DNA of 64,000 bases from Paraburkholderia sp. BCC1886 (GCF_900996245.1 NZ_CAAJGK010000085.1:186001-250000), one strand, 5' to 3'; positions 15,891-25,143 are shown, counted from the stretch's first letter. The notes: a model not told the origin generated them from the sequence alone. Numbers and translations are program-made.

Positions 15891-18800
15891 TCACTGCAAG
15901 GCCATCGCCAGAACGCGCGCGACGTGAAGCGCTTCGACATTCGCGCCGTCGTGAATCTGGTGTCGGCAACTGGTGCCGTCGGCGACCATCAGCGCGTTGC
16001 CACCGAGCTTGCGCACGGCGGGCAGCAGCGACAATTCCGCCATCGCCTGCGAGGTTTCATAGTGCTCGGCTTCGTAACCGAAGCTACCCGCCATGCCGCA
16101 GCACGACGACTCCACGGTCGAGACCGTCAGTTCCGGAATCCACTTCAACACGGTCTGAACGGGCGTGAACGCATCGAACGCTTTCTGATGGCAATGTCCG
16201 TGTACTAATGCTTCGCGCGTGGCCAAAGGCTTTAACGCAAGGTGCAGACGCGTGGCCTCGTGCTCGCGCACCAGAAACTCTTCGAACAGAAATGCATGGC
16301 TCGCCAGACGCTGCGCTTCTTCACCGAAACCGTAGTGCAGGAACTCGTCACGCAACGACAGCAAACAGGACGGCTCCAGACCGACGATGGGCACACCGCG
16401 CGCGACGAATGGCCGGAACAGATCGAGCATGCGCCGCGCTTCCTGCTTCGCCTCGTCGACCAGACCCGCTGCAAGGAAGGTGCGTCCGCAACAGACCGGC
16501 CGCTCGCCCTGACGCGTGTTGAAATGGACCGTGTAACCGGCGGCTTCCAGTACGCGTTGCGCGGCCCGCGCGTTCTCGGGCTCCATGTTGTTGTTGAACG
16601 TGTCGACGAACAGCAGGACTTCTTTGAGCGTGCTGCTTCCGGTAGCGTTCGTCCGGGTACCCACGCCCGATAAAAACGAGGTCTTGAAGCGCGGCAGCGA
16701 ACGCTGCGGCGCGAGTCCCACCGAACGCTTCAACCACGCCGACACCAACGGTACGTTGTCGGCCAGCGCCATCAGCCCCGGCACACGGCTCGCTGTCGCC
16801 GCATAGCGCGGCATGAACGCGACCAGCCGGTCGCGCAGACGCAGACCATGACGCTGCACGCGCGCCGCCCGCGCTTCGATCTTGAACTTCGCCATGTCGA
16901 CGCCGGTCGGGCAATCGCGCTTGCAGCCCTTGCACGACACGCACAGGTCGAGCGTGTCCTTCACGTCGTCGCTCGCGAGCCCTGCTTCGCCAAGCTGACC
17001 GGAGATCGCGAGCCGCAGTGTGTTGGCGCGTCCGCGTGTGACGTGCTGCTCGTCCTTCGTCACGCGATAGCTCGGGCACATGGTGCCCGCGTCGAACTTG
17101 CGGCAATGGCCGTTGTTGTTGCACATCTCCACGGCCTTCGCGAGTCCGCCCGACAAATCGTTGCCGCTGCCGGGCGCCGTTTCCTGTCCCGTCAACGGGT
17201 CGCGTTCGACATTCCAAGCGGACCAGTCGAGCGCCGTTTCGATACGCGGCACCTGATACCCCGGCGCGAAACGAAAGTTGCGTGCATCGTCCATTTTCGG
17301 CGGACGCACCATCTTGTCCGGATTGAAACGGTTCTGCGGATCGAACAGCGCTTTGATGTCGGCGAACGCCTGGTTCAGACGCGGCCCGTATTGCCACGCC
17401 ACCCATTCGCCGCGGCACAGGCCATCGCCATGCTCGCCCGAATACGCGCCCTTGTATTCGCGCACCAGCGCCGCCGCTTCTTCGGCAATCGCGCGCATTT
17501 TGAGCGCGCCGTCGCGGCGCATGTCGAGAATGGGCCGCACGTGCAGCGTACCGACGCTTGCGTGCGCATACCAGGTGCCCTCCGTGCCGTGCCGATGAAA
17601 CACCTCGGTCAGCTGGCTCGTGTAGTCGGCCAGATGCTCGAGCGGCACCGCGCAGTCTTCGATGAAGGACACCGGCTTACCGTCGCCCTTCATGCTCATC
17701 ATGATGTTCAGGCCGGCTTTGCGGACTTCCCACAACGCTTTCTGTTCGTTCGCCTGCGGCATCTCGACCACGCTATCCGGCAGACCGAGATCGGCCATCA
17801 GTTCCGTCAGTTGCCGCAGCGACGCGAGTTGCGTGTCGCGATCCTCGCCCGCGAATTCCACCAGCAGAATGGCTTGCGGCTCGCGCACCAGCGCCTTTTC
17901 GATCACGGGGCGGAACGCGGGGTTGCTGATCGCGAGATCGATCATCGTGCGATCGACCAGTTCCACGGCGACCGGCTTGAGCTTGACGATGTGCTGCGTG
18001 AGCGCCATCGCTTGCCGGAAAGTCGGAAAGTTGACCACGCCCAGCGTTTTGTGCGCGGGCAGCGGCGCGAGTTTGAGCGTGAGTTGCCGGCTGAACGCGA
18101 GCGTGCCTTCGGAGCCGACCAGCAGATGCGCGAGATTGGCAATGCCGTCGTCGGTGTACGCGCGCGGGTTCTGGCAATCGAACAGGTCGATGTTGTAGCC
18201 TGCCACGCGTCGCAACACCTTCGGCACGCGTGCCACGATTTCGTCGCGCTCGCGTTCGGCAATCTGCTTCACGCCCGCGAGAATCTGTTGCATGCGCGCG
18301 CCCGTCGGCGCATCGCGCAGCGAAGCGAGTCGCGCGTGACTGCCGTCGGCGAGAATCGCGTCGATCGCCTCGACGTTGTGCACCATGTTGCCGTATTCGA
18401 TCGAGCGCGAGCCGCACGAGTTGTTGCCGGCCATGCCGCCGATCGTGCATTGCGCAGCGGTCGACACGTCGACGGGAAACCACAGGCCGTGCGGTTTGAG
18501 CCACGCATTCAGATGATCGAGCACCACGCCGGGCTCGACCGTCACGGTGCGCGCGTCGGCATCGAAAGAGACGATGTTGTTCAACCACTTGCTCGTGTCC
18601 ACGACGAGCGCTTCGCCCACCGTCTGACCGCACTGGCTCGTCCCCGCGCCGCGCGCGAGCAGCGGCACGTTCTCACTGCGGGCGATGTCGAGCGCCGTGT
18701 ACAGGTCTTCCTGATCGCGCGGCACGACCACGCCGATCGGCGTGATCTGATAGATGGAGGCGTCGGTTGCATAGCGGCCGCGGCTCGCGGCATCGAACAG

Positions 18801-18914
18801 CACGTCGCCACGCAAGGACTTGCGCAACAGTTGCGCGAGCGGACTCGTCAGGCGTGCCGCGGACGGCACCAGATGAACCGGTTTGACGAGTAAAGCGGAA
18901 GTCGGATTCGTCAT
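15891..18914 (-). CDS. FAD-linked oxidase / 4Fe-4S dehydrogenase (YdiJ, D-2-hydroxyacid type)
   Basis: A 1007-residue fusion of a GlcD-like FAD-binding oxidase (residues ~1-560) and a GlcF-like iron-sulfur half (~600-1007). FAD-site text includes LLARGAGTSQCGQT and TIGGMAGNNSCGSRS. The ferredoxin-like part has CVSCKGCKRDCP, and the C-terminal heterodisulfide-reductase-like (CCG) repeats include PVCCGRTF and SSCCGMAGSFGYE. Relatives oxidise D-2-hydroxyacids (glycolate, D-lactate, D-2-hydroxyglutarate) and pass electrons to the quinone pool. Linkage to a class V aminotransferase and an FAH-family hydratase suggests a small hydroxyacid substrate, but this is inferred. Genes for the hydratase, MFS carrier and aminotransferase lie upstream in the same direction. 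Confidence 0.88.
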   Translation of the reverse strand: MTNPTSALLVKPVHLVPSAARLTSPLAQLLRKSLRGDVLFDAASRGRYATDASIYQITPIGVVVPRDQEDLYTALDIARSENVPLLARGAGTSQCGQTVGEALVVDTSKWLNNIVSFDADARTVTVEPGVVLDHLNAWLKPHGLWFPVDVSTAAQCTIGGMAGNNSCGSRSIEYGNMVHNVEAIDAILADGSHARLASLRDAPTGARMQQILAGVKQIAERERDEIVARVPKVLRRVAGYNIDLFDCQNPRAYTDDGIANLAHLLVGSEGTLAFSRQLTLKLAPLPAHKTLGVVNFPTFRQAMALTQHIVKLKPVAVELVDRTMIDLAISNPAFRPVIEKALVREPQAILLVEFAGEDRDTQLASLRQLTELMADLGLPDSVVEMPQANEQKALWEVRKAGLNIMMSMKGDGKPVSFIEDCAVPLEHLADYTSQLTEVFHRHGTEGTWYAHASVGTLHVRPILDMRRDGALKMRAIAEEAAALVREYKGAYSGEHGDGLCRGEWVAWQYGPRLNQAFADIKALFDPQNRFNPDKMVRPPKMDDARNFRFAPGYQVPRIETALDWSAWNVERDPLTGQETAPGSGNDLSGGLAKAVEMCNNNGHCRKFDAGTMCPSYRVTKDEQHVTRGRANTLRLAISGQLGEAGLASDDVKDTLDLCVSCKGCKRDCPTGVDMAKFKIEARAARVQRHGLRLRDRLVAFMPRYAATASRVPGLMALADNVPLVSAWLKRSVGLAPQRSLPRFKTSFLSGVGTRTNATGSSTLKEVLLFVDTFNNNMEPENARAAQRVLEAAGYTVHFNTRQGERPVCCGRTFLAAGLVDEAKQEARRMLDLFRPFVARGVPIVGLEPSCLLSLRDEFLHYGFGEEAQRLASHAFLFEEFLVREHEATRLHLALKPLATREALVHGHCHQKAFDAFTPVQTVLKWIPELTVSTVESSCCGMAGSFGYEAEHYETSQAMAELSLLPAVRKLGGNALMVADGTSCRHQIHDGANVEALHVARVLAMALQ

Positions 18915-18942
18915 GTCCTCGGCCTTTCTTGAGAAGAACCGG

Positions 18943-19692
18943 CTAGTCGAGCGTCACGCTCACGGGAGGCAGCCCTTCGATGCGTCCGCTCGCCGTGCCC
19001 GCGCCGCGCGGGAAGAACATTCCCGTGTACGAGCCCGTGGTGACGATCATCTCGGGCGTCACCGCGATGCCGCGCGCGCTCGCGTGATTCACGAGCCATG
19101 TGAGCAGCCGCCGCGGATCGCCTGCGGGATTAGCCGGCGAAGCCAGCACGACGTTCTCTCCGTCGAAATCGAATGTCAGCGAAGGCGCGACGTACGGAAA
19201 GTCCTCGCGATACGGCGTGAATTCGCCCACGATCAGCGCGCCGTTGTTCTGCAGGTCGGCGAGTTGCGCGAGCTTGTCGCCTTTAGGCCAGTCGGCATAG
19301 CGGCTCGCCACGATCTCGATGGTCGCGCCAAACGAGCCGATTGCCGCGTGCACGTCGGCTTCGCTATACGGCGTGGCCGACGGTTCGAAGCGGCGGTCGA
19401 AGCGGAACGCGACTTCGAGTTCCAGGCCGAGCGAGGCGAAGTCGGCCCGGCGCAAACGCGCGCCGTCCGCATGCACATCGACGTCCGGCAGCGGCGCGCC
19501 CTGAATCGGCCCGGTCGCGGATTTCGCACCGATTTTCCAGCCGGCGATGCGCGTACCGGACAGGCTCAGAATCTCGTGCTGGATGGCGTAAGCGGCATCG
19601 AAGCCGGCGGGGACCTGGTCGGACGGCAACGTGTCGAGTGTCGTGTGATCGCGGCGTGCGTCGGCGAGGCGCTGGCTTAGAGAAGTCGTCAT
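18943..19692 (-). CDS. 2-keto-4-pentenoate hydratase-like (FAH family) protein
   Basis: A 249-residue member of the MhpD/fumarylacetoacetate-hydrolase superfamily. Visible family features are GWKIGAKSA, the acidic metal-site segment LGLELEVAFRFDRRF and the C-terminal VTTGSYTGMFFPRGAGTASG. Members add water to 2-oxopent-4-enoates or decarboxylate related oxo-acids, using a divalent metal. The start at 19692 (MTTSLSQRL) gives the normal family length; the frame stays open upstream but with low-quality, basic sequence. It is 28 bases from the dehydrogenase gene and 31 bases from the MFS gene, so co-transcription is likely. Substrate unknown. Confidence 0.85.
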   Translation of the reverse strand: MTTSLSQRLADARRDHTTLDTLPSDQVPAGFDAAYAIQHEILSLSGTRIAGWKIGAKSATGPIQGAPLPDVDVHADGARLRRADFASLGLELEVAFRFDRRFEPSATPYSEADVHAAIGSFGATIEIVASRYADWPKGDKLAQLADLQNNGALIVGEFTPYREDFPYVAPSLTFDFDGENVVLASPANPAGDPRRLLTWLVNHASARGIAVTPEMIVTTGSYTGMFFPRGAGTASGRIEGLPPVSVTLD

Positions 19693-19723
19693 AGAAGCTT
19701 TAGATAAAAAGAAAAGGCGCCGC

Positions 19724-21010
19724 TCATACGCCGAGGCTGGTCGGCACCGGCGATTCCTCCGCCGTACCGATCGCGAACTTGCTCTCCGGTTGCATACGGA
19801 ACGCGAGCACCACACCGATTGCCATCAACAGCATGCTCCCGACGAAGGGCAGTTCCCAGCTTCCGAAGTAATCGATCAGGAATCCGCCGGCGACCGGCGA
19901 GATGATCGCGGCCAACGCCGAGCCTGTGTTCATCATGCCGCTTGCGGTGCCCGAGCATTCCGGCGCGATATCCATTGGAATCGCCCACATCGGACCGATG
20001 GTCATTTCGGCGAAGAAGAAGCCCGATGCCAGACAGGCCATCGACAGATAAAGGCTGTGCGTGAACATCAGCGGGATGAGCGAGAACAGGCAGAACAGCA
20101 TGCAGAGCGACACCATCCAGCTACGCGCGCGTTTCAGGCTGCCGGTGCGCGTGAAAATCGCGTCGGTCACGATGCCGCCGAGCGTATCGCCGATCACGCC
20201 GGCGAAGAACACCACCGAAGAGAAGATCGCCGACTTCTGCAGATTCAGGTGATAGCTGTGCAGGAAGTATTGCGGAATCCAGCTGAGAAACAGCCACAGG
20301 GTCCAGCCATAGCAGAAGTACACGATCGTGACCGGCGCCATGCGACGAAACAGTTTGCCCCACGGCACACCGGTGACTTTCGGCTTCGGAACCGGCAGCA
20401 CCGCGAGTTCTTCGCTCGTGATACGCGGATGATCTTTCGGATGTTCGGTGAACGTGATCGCCCACACCGCGACCCACACCAGACTGAACACGCCGCAAAT
20501 GTAGAACGACTCGCGCCAGCCCCAGGTCGCCATCACCATCACGATGAGTCCCGGTGCAATCGCATTGCCGATGCGCGAGGCAGCGTGCGTAATGCCTTGT
20601 GCAAAGCCGCGCTTTTCTTTTGCGACCCAGCGGGCCATTGCCGCGGTCGCTGCCGGGAAAGTGGCGCCCTCACCGAAACCGAGCAGCAGACGCGCGGCGA
20701 GAAGCGAAATCAGGCCGCCGGAGAAACCGGTCAGCAAGGTCGCGACGCCCCACACCGCACCACAGAACAGCAGCGTACGCCGTGCGCCGAAGCGATCGCT
20801 CACCCAGCCGCCGATGATCTGAAACAGCAGATACGGATAAGCAAAGGCCGAGAACACCAGGCCCACTTCCGTATGCGAAAGATGAAATTCCTTGCCGAAC
20901 CCCGCGGCCGCCGTGCTGACGTTGACGCGGTCGAGGTAAGTGATGAAGTACATGATGCATAGCATCACTAGAACGATACTGGTCGCACTGGTCACACGGA
21001 ACCGCTTCAT
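19724..21010 (-). CDS. MFS transporter, anion:cation symporter (ACS) family
   Basis: A 428-residue, 12-segment major facilitator. The N terminus (MYFITYLDRVNVSTAAAGF) and WVSDRFGARRTLLFCG after the second segment are typical of the ACS branch, which imports organic acids such as sugar acids, phthalate, tartrate or 2-hydroxyacids with protons. It lies between the aminotransferase gene (232 bases upstream) and the hydratase gene (31 bases downstream), all on one strand, so it most likely imports the substrate of this pathway. The arrangement points to a carboxylate. Confidence 0.88.
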   Translation of the reverse strand: MKRFRVTSATSIVLVMLCIMYFITYLDRVNVSTAAAGFGKEFHLSHTEVGLVFSAFAYPYLLFQIIGGWVSDRFGARRTLLFCGAVWGVATLLTGFSGGLISLLAARLLLGFGEGATFPAATAAMARWVAKEKRGFAQGITHAASRIGNAIAPGLIVMVMATWGWRESFYICGVFSLVWVAVWAITFTEHPKDHPRITSEELAVLPVPKPKVTGVPWGKLFRRMAPVTIVYFCYGWTLWLFLSWIPQYFLHSYHLNLQKSAIFSSVVFFAGVIGDTLGGIVTDAIFTRTGSLKRARSWMVSLCMLFCLFSLIPLMFTHSLYLSMACLASGFFFAEMTIGPMWAIPMDIAPECSGTASGMMNTGSALAAIISPVAGGFLIDYFGSWELPFVGSMLLMAIGVVLAFRMQPESKFAIGTAEESPVPTSLGV

Positions 21011-21187
21011 CGTCTCTCTCCATGGCAGTCTATCGACGGCTCGCCTGAATGGCGCGCTTCGTCGTTGCCCGTCGCGCTACATCCCGCGGGCGCATTGCAT
21101 GTCGTTCAGGGCCGCCTCTGTCGTGCGGATGCCTGAGGAAAGGTTCTTGCCCCTTCCGGTCGAGCGTTGTTGTTCGTCGTTCGTTGT

Positions 21188-21216
21188 CGAGGCAATGCGC
21201 CGTGCGCATTGCCTCG
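21188..21216. other. Perfect 13-bp hairpin between aminotransferase and MFS genes
   Basis: CGAGGCAATGCGC (21188-21200) and GCGCATTGCCTCG (21204-21216) are perfect complements around a CGT loop. On the minus strand no U tract follows, so it may protect or process the operon mRNA between the aminotransferase and carrier genes instead of ending transcription. Confidence 0.55.
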
Positions 21217-21242
21217 CTTTTGCTTCGCTTCCTGTACCCGGC

Positions 21243-22463
21243 TTACGCCGCGGCTTTCAGACCAGCTGTCTCGAGCGGCTGGCTCAGGTATTCCATCGCG
21301 GCGGGCAAGCCGCTTTCCTTGAGCGGCACGCCCGCGATCTTCAGGCCCATTTCGCAACCGGCGAGCGTGGCCATCAGCATCAGGTCGTTGCAATCGCCCA
21401 GGTGACCGATGCGGAACATGCGCCCTTTCATCTTGCCCAGACCCGTGCCGAGCGACATGTCGAAGCGTTCGTAGATGACCTTGCGCACCGCGTCGGCATC
21501 CACGCCTTCGGGCACCATCACGCCGGTCAGCACCGGGCTATAGACCGACGGGTCAGCGCACTGAATCTCGAGACCCCACGCGCGCACTGCACGTCGTGTG
21601 GCTTCGGCGAGCCGGTTATGACGCGCGAACACGTTGTCCAGTCCCTCGCCGAGAATCATTTCCAGCGCTTCGTTGAGCCCGTACAGCAGGTTCGTGTTCG
21701 GCGTGTAGGGCCAGTAACCCGTCTTGTTCATCTCGACGATGTCGGCCCAGTCCCAGAAGCTCCGCGGCAGTTTGGCTTCCTTGCTGGCCGCGAACGCTTT
21801 CGGCGAGATGGCATTGAAGCTGATACCGGGCGGCAGCATCAAACCCTTCTGCGAGCCCGACACCGTGACGTCCACGCCCCATTCGTCGTGACGATAATCC
21901 GCGCAGGCGAGGCCCGAGATGGTGTCGACCAGCAGCAGCGCCGGATGACCCGCCGCGTCGATCGCGCGGCGCACCGCGGCGATGTCCGACGTCACGCCCG
22001 TCGAGGTTTCGTTGTGCACGACGCAAACCGCCTTGATCGTGCGCCCGGTGTCGGCGCGCAAACGCTCTTCGATCAGTTGCGGCTGCACGCCACGACGCCA
22101 GCCTTCGATGCCCGGCAAACCGAGGAACTCCGGCTTGAGGCCGAGCGCTTCGGCCATCTTCTTCCATAGCGTGGCGAAGTGGCCGGTCTCGAACATCAAC
22201 ACGTGGTCGCCGGGGCTCAACGTGTTGGAGAGCGCCGCTTCCCATGCGCCCGTGCCGGACGCCGGATAGATCACGACGGGCTGCTGCGTCTTGAAGATTT
22301 TCTTGATGCCGTCGATCACCTTCAGGCCGAGTTCGCCGAACTCGGGACCGCGATGGTCGATGGTGGGATAGCTCATCGCCCGGAGAATGCGATCGGGCAC
22401 CGGGCTCGGACCCGGGATCTGCAGGAAGTGACGGCCGGCGGGATGAAAGTCGAGCTTCAGCAT
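21243..22463 (-). CDS. Class V aminotransferase, serine-glyoxylate type
   Basis: A 406-residue PLP enzyme close to serine-glyoxylate / alanine-glyoxylate aminotransferases. The cofactor lysine is in SGSQKGLMLPPG, and the family start FLQIPGPSPVPDRILRAMSY and substrate-site text HRGPEF are present. Such enzymes convert serine plus glyoxylate to hydroxypyruvate plus glycine, but related members use other amino acids. The start at 22463 has GGAGA upstream; an in-frame ATG ten codons earlier lies in the operator-like palindrome. It is the first gene of the operon and divergent from the GntR gene. The coupling with a 2-hydroxyacid dehydrogenase suggests recovery of C2/C3 acids. Confidence 0.88.
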   Translation of the reverse strand: MLKLDFHPAGRHFLQIPGPSPVPDRILRAMSYPTIDHRGPEFGELGLKVIDGIKKIFKTQQPVVIYPASGTGAWEAALSNTLSPGDHVLMFETGHFATLWKKMAEALGLKPEFLGLPGIEGWRRGVQPQLIEERLRADTGRTIKAVCVVHNETSTGVTSDIAAVRRAIDAAGHPALLLVDTISGLACADYRHDEWGVDVTVSGSQKGLMLPPGISFNAISPKAFAASKEAKLPRSFWDWADIVEMNKTGYWPYTPNTNLLYGLNEALEMILGEGLDNVFARHNRLAEATRRAVRAWGLEIQCADPSVYSPVLTGVMVPEGVDADAVRKVIYERFDMSLGTGLGKMKGRMFRIGHLGDCNDLMLMATLAGCEMGLKIAGVPLKESGLPAAMEYLSQPLETAGLKAAA

Positions 22464-22481
22464 AGTACGTCTCCGATTGAA

Positions 22482-22508
22482 TTTTGCATTCAAAAAACTA
22501 TATCAGAC
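22482..22508 (-). promoter_or_regulatory. Operator-like palindrome and -10 box of the aminotransferase operon
   Basis: Minus-strand promoter TTGGGA, 18 bases, TATAGT (22497-22502). Immediately downstream, at the expected transcription start, lies the palindrome TTTTGCATTCAAAA (22482-22495). Its reverse complement matches the palindrome at the GntR start in 13 of 14 positions. Confidence 0.55.
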
Positions 22509-22566
22509 GAACGAGCGTCATCCCAAGGGCAAACTCAATCGGTTTTACCCGTGTTTACCCGCGCTA

Positions 22567-22595
22567 TTAACTATTCTTTTGGCATACGATAAAAT
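22567..22595 (+). promoter_or_regulatory. Sigma-70 promoter of the GntR gene
   Basis: TTAACT (22567-22572), 17 bases, TAAAAT (22590-22595), with four and five consensus matches. It gives a leader of roughly 20 bases. Confidence 0.55.
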
Positions 22596-22618
22596 CCGAA
22601 CCCAATAAGTAAAGGGCT

Positions 22619-22632
22619 TTTTGTATGCAAAA
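22619..22632 (+). promoter_or_regulatory. Operator-like palindrome at the GntR start codon
   Basis: TTTTGTATGCAAAA spans the ATG of the regulator gene (22625-22627), between the AAAGGG ribosome-binding site and the first codons. With its twin at 22482-22495 it makes a good candidate for GntR binding, giving autoregulation and control of the operon. Confidence 0.5.
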
Positions 22633-23350
22633 TTCGGATCTGGATGCGGGTTTGACCGCTGCCCCGCTCATGCCGAAAGTGGAGCGGCAGCGTCTGCACG
22701 ACACGGTGGTGGAGCACATTCGCCGCTTTATCGTCGAGGGCGCGCTGGAACCCGGCAAGAAGCTGAACGAGCGCGAGTTGTGCGAGACGCTGGGCATTTC
22801 GCGCACACCCTTGCGCGAGGCGTTCAAGGTATTGGCCGCAGAAGGTCTCATCGAGATCTCGCCGAACCGCGGCGCATCGGTGTCGAAGATGTCGGAAGCG
22901 GAGTTGCGCGAGACTTTCGAATTGATGAGCGGGCTGGAAGCGTTCGCGGGCGAACTGGCGGCCGAGCGGATGACCGCCGCGGAACTGGCCGACATCAAGG
23001 CACTGCATTACGCGATGCTCGCTTGCCGCACTCAGAACGATCTGGCTGGGTACTACAGCCGCAATCAGGCGATTCACGACAAGATCAATGAAGCGGCCAG
23101 GAATTCGGCGCTGAGGCAGACCTACATTTCGGTGAATCGCAGGTTGCAGGCTTTACGGTTTCGCTCGAATTTTCAGGTGCCTAAGTGGGATCGCGCGATT
23201 CACGATCACGATGAAATGCTCAAGGCGCTCGAGGCGCGCGACGGGAAACGGCTCAGCGCGATTTTGCGGCAGCATCTGCTGGATAAGCGCGATGCGGTGT
23301 TGCAGGTGCAGGCACAGGAAGCGGCAGCAGGAGGCGGCAAAGAAGCTTGA
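22625..23350 (+). CDS. GntR-family (FCD/FadR-type) transcriptional regulator
   Basis: A 241-residue regulator. The winged helix-turn-helix at about residues 20-90 reads LNERELCETLGISRTPLREA, the typical GntR recognition segment. Residues ~95-230 form the all-helical FCD ligand domain, with metal-site histidines suggested in NQAIHDKINEAA and the later HDHDEMLKAL. FCD members sense small organic acids. It is divergent from the aminotransferase-dehydrogenase operon, and two near-identical palindromes flank the shared region, so it very likely represses that operon and itself. The start has AAAGGG upstream. Confidence 0.9.
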   Translation: MQNSDLDAGLTAAPLMPKVERQRLHDTVVEHIRRFIVEGALEPGKKLNERELCETLGISRTPLREAFKVLAAEGLIEISPNRGASVSKMSEAELRETFELMSGLEAFAGELAAERMTAAELADIKALHYAMLACRTQNDLAGYYSRNQAIHDKINEAARNSALRQTYISVNRRLQALRFRSNFQVPKWDRAIHDHDEMLKALEARDGKRLSAILRQHLLDKRDAVLQVQAQEAAAGGGKEA

Positions 23351-23361
23351 AGTAAAGGCGT

Positions 23362-23376
23362 TCGTTCAGTGAACGA
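23362..23376. repeat. 15-bp palindrome between the GntR and cupin genes
   Basis: TCGTTCAGTGAACGA has seven-base arms around a central G. A TTTTT run follows 13 bases later, so it may be a weak terminator for the regulator gene or an operator for the cupin gene. Confidence 0.35.
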
Positions 23377-23447
23377 CCCTCGGGCGAATTTTTCCAGATA
23401 GCGATACAGTAGCTCTCCACCACTGCCTGACTATGTACGGAGCCGCC

Positions 23448-23714
23448 ATGGACCGCGATACGTTTACCGAAAGCCTGACGAAAGACGGCTTTCCCGAAGC
23501 CGTTGCCGTTACCAAAGAAGCCGGCGGCACGATGGATGTGCATGCCCATCCTTTCGAAGCGAAAGCGTTGATTCTGGATGGCGGCATGCACATTCGCACG
23601 GATGAAGAAGAACGTGCTTATGAGGTCGGCGATGTTTTTCATTTGCCTGCGGGCAAGCCGCATTCCGAGCGGTACGGGCCGAATGGCGTGACGTATCTGG
23701 TGGGAAGGAAATAA
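23448..23714 (+). CDS. Small single-domain cupin protein
   Basis: An 88-residue cupin barrel. The first cupin motif appears as HAHPFEAKALILDGGM, and the second as DVFHLPAGKPHSER with the usual proline, glycine and histidine. Two histidines of the first motif plus the later one could bind a metal. The start at 23448 (MDRDTF) has CGGAG five bases upstream; an in-frame ATG five codons earlier lacks a site. No signal peptide. Members range from isomerases to regulatory barrels, so the function is open. It stands alone between the GntR and diguanylate cyclase genes. Confidence 0.8.
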   Translation: MDRDTFTESLTKDGFPEAVAVTKEAGGTMDVHAHPFEAKALILDGGMHIRTDEEERAYEVGDVFHLPAGKPHSERYGPNGVTYLVGRK

Positions 23715-23864
23715 CCTGGCGATGAAGCGGAGCGACTTTTCAATCCGTCCGCTTCATCGGCCCACGAGAACAGTTTTACGGCGCCCTCGCCCGCGTCGCC
23801 GCAAAAACTTTTTGACGTAAAATGCGCTGCCGCCGCGAAACCCGGCGTAAGGCCTTACGTCAGG

Positions 23865-25106
23865 ATGCATGTCGATCTAATCACCCTCTATCTTCTCGCC
23901 ATCGGAACGCTCCTCACCAGTTCCTGCATGACGCTATGGGAAGCCCGAACGCATCCCGGGCGCGCAAGGGAATTGCGGATATTCGCCTCGGCCTATGCGG
24001 TTCTCGCCCTCGGCTGTCTGGCTGCGGCTTTCCGTCGCGACCTGCCCGGCATGACGGGTTCGGCACTAAGCAATCTGCTGATCGTCAGCGGGTATCTGCT
24101 GATCCTGCGCGGCGCAGCCGCGCTCAGCCGACGCCGTTACGGCGCGGTTTCAGTGGGCATGCTGATCGTGCTTGCGGCGGCGTGGATGCTCGGCGGCGTG
24201 CCGGGAGAAGGCGTCATGTGGGCGTACGGCAGCGCGGTGCCCATCGCCGTGGCATGCGGTATCACCGCCCGGGAACTCTGGCGCAGCAACGGCACGTCTT
24301 CGGTCCAGTCGCGCCACATCGCGGCCGTCGTGTCGGGCTCTCATGCGCTCTTCTACGCTTTCAGATCGTTCATCCTGCCGTGGCTCGCGAACGTGTATGG
24401 CCTGGATTTCCTGATCGTGGTCGGCAAGATCACGATGTACGAGGGCGTGCTGTACTCCGTGGTGCTGCCCATGAGCTTGCTGGGCCTCGTCCGCGAAGAA
24501 GCGCATGGCCAGCTTCTACGGGAATCGCTGACGGATTACCTCACCGGCCTCGGCAATCGCCGCTGGTTCTTCGAAGAAGGCGCACGGGTACTCCGCACCA
24601 GCAGGGAGTCGAAGCTGCTGTCTCAGCCCATACCGCAACCCATGTCGCTGCTCGCCTTCGACCTCGATCACTTCAAGGCGATCAACGACCGCTACGGCCA
24701 CGAGTCGGGCGACGAAGTGCTGAAGTCGTTTAGCCGCATCGCGCGTCAGGTGGTCGGCGCGGAGACGATTCTGGCGCGCATCGGTGGTGAAGAGTTCGCC
24801 GCGTTGCTGCCGGGAGTCGACGGCTTGCGTGCGAAAGCGGTGGGCGAGGCTGTCGTGCAGCGATTCGCCGTTGCGGTCTCGCATCGGAGCGCGGGCGTTG
24901 AAATCCACGCGACGGTCAGCATCGGCCTCGCTCACTCGACGAGCGACGTCTCCACATTGTCCGATCTGCTTGCCGCCGCCGACGAGGCTTTGTACCGCGC
25001 GAAATCGCACGGCGGCAACTGTCTCGTTACAGCCGGAGATGGCGGCAATGCGGGCACGCACAGGCACCTCGGCATCGCCCGTCATCGCAATACTGCGGTT
25101 CGATAA
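23865..25106 (+). CDS. Membrane diguanylate cyclase (GGDEF)
   Basis: A 413-residue inner-membrane signalling enzyme. Residues ~1-210 contain about six or seven hydrophobic segments forming an integral sensor module. Residues ~220-390 are a GGDEF domain with DYLTGLGNRRWFFE, the metal site FDLDHFKAINDRYGHESGDE and the active loop RIGGEEF near residue 307. GGEEF is a functional variant, so synthesis of cyclic di-GMP from two GTP is expected. No clear RxxD inhibitory site is seen in the expected position before the active loop. The output would be the motile/sessile switch. The signal is unknown. Confidence 0.88.
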   Translation: MHVDLITLYLLAIGTLLTSSCMTLWEARTHPGRARELRIFASAYAVLALGCLAAAFRRDLPGMTGSALSNLLIVSGYLLILRGAAALSRRRYGAVSVGMLIVLAAAWMLGGVPGEGVMWAYGSAVPIAVACGITARELWRSNGTSSVQSRHIAAVVSGSHALFYAFRSFILPWLANVYGLDFLIVVGKITMYEGVLYSVVLPMSLLGLVREEAHGQLLRESLTDYLTGLGNRRWFFEEGARVLRTSRESKLLSQPIPQPMSLLAFDLDHFKAINDRYGHESGDEVLKSFSRIARQVVGAETILARIGGEEFAALLPGVDGLRAKAVGEAVVQRFAVAVSHRSAGVEIHATVSIGLAHSTSDVSTLSDLLAAADEALYRAKSHGGNCLVTAGDGGNAGTHRHLGIARHRNTAVR

Positions 25107-25143
25107 CGCGGCATCGAATCGTGGCGGAGCCACACTGCTTCGC

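Noticed and set aside
16848..18893. 681-codon open frame on the plus strand
   Set aside because: It is the complement of the FAD/Fe-S dehydrogenase, whose motifs are clear; the plus-strand text is Arg/His-rich and has no domain.
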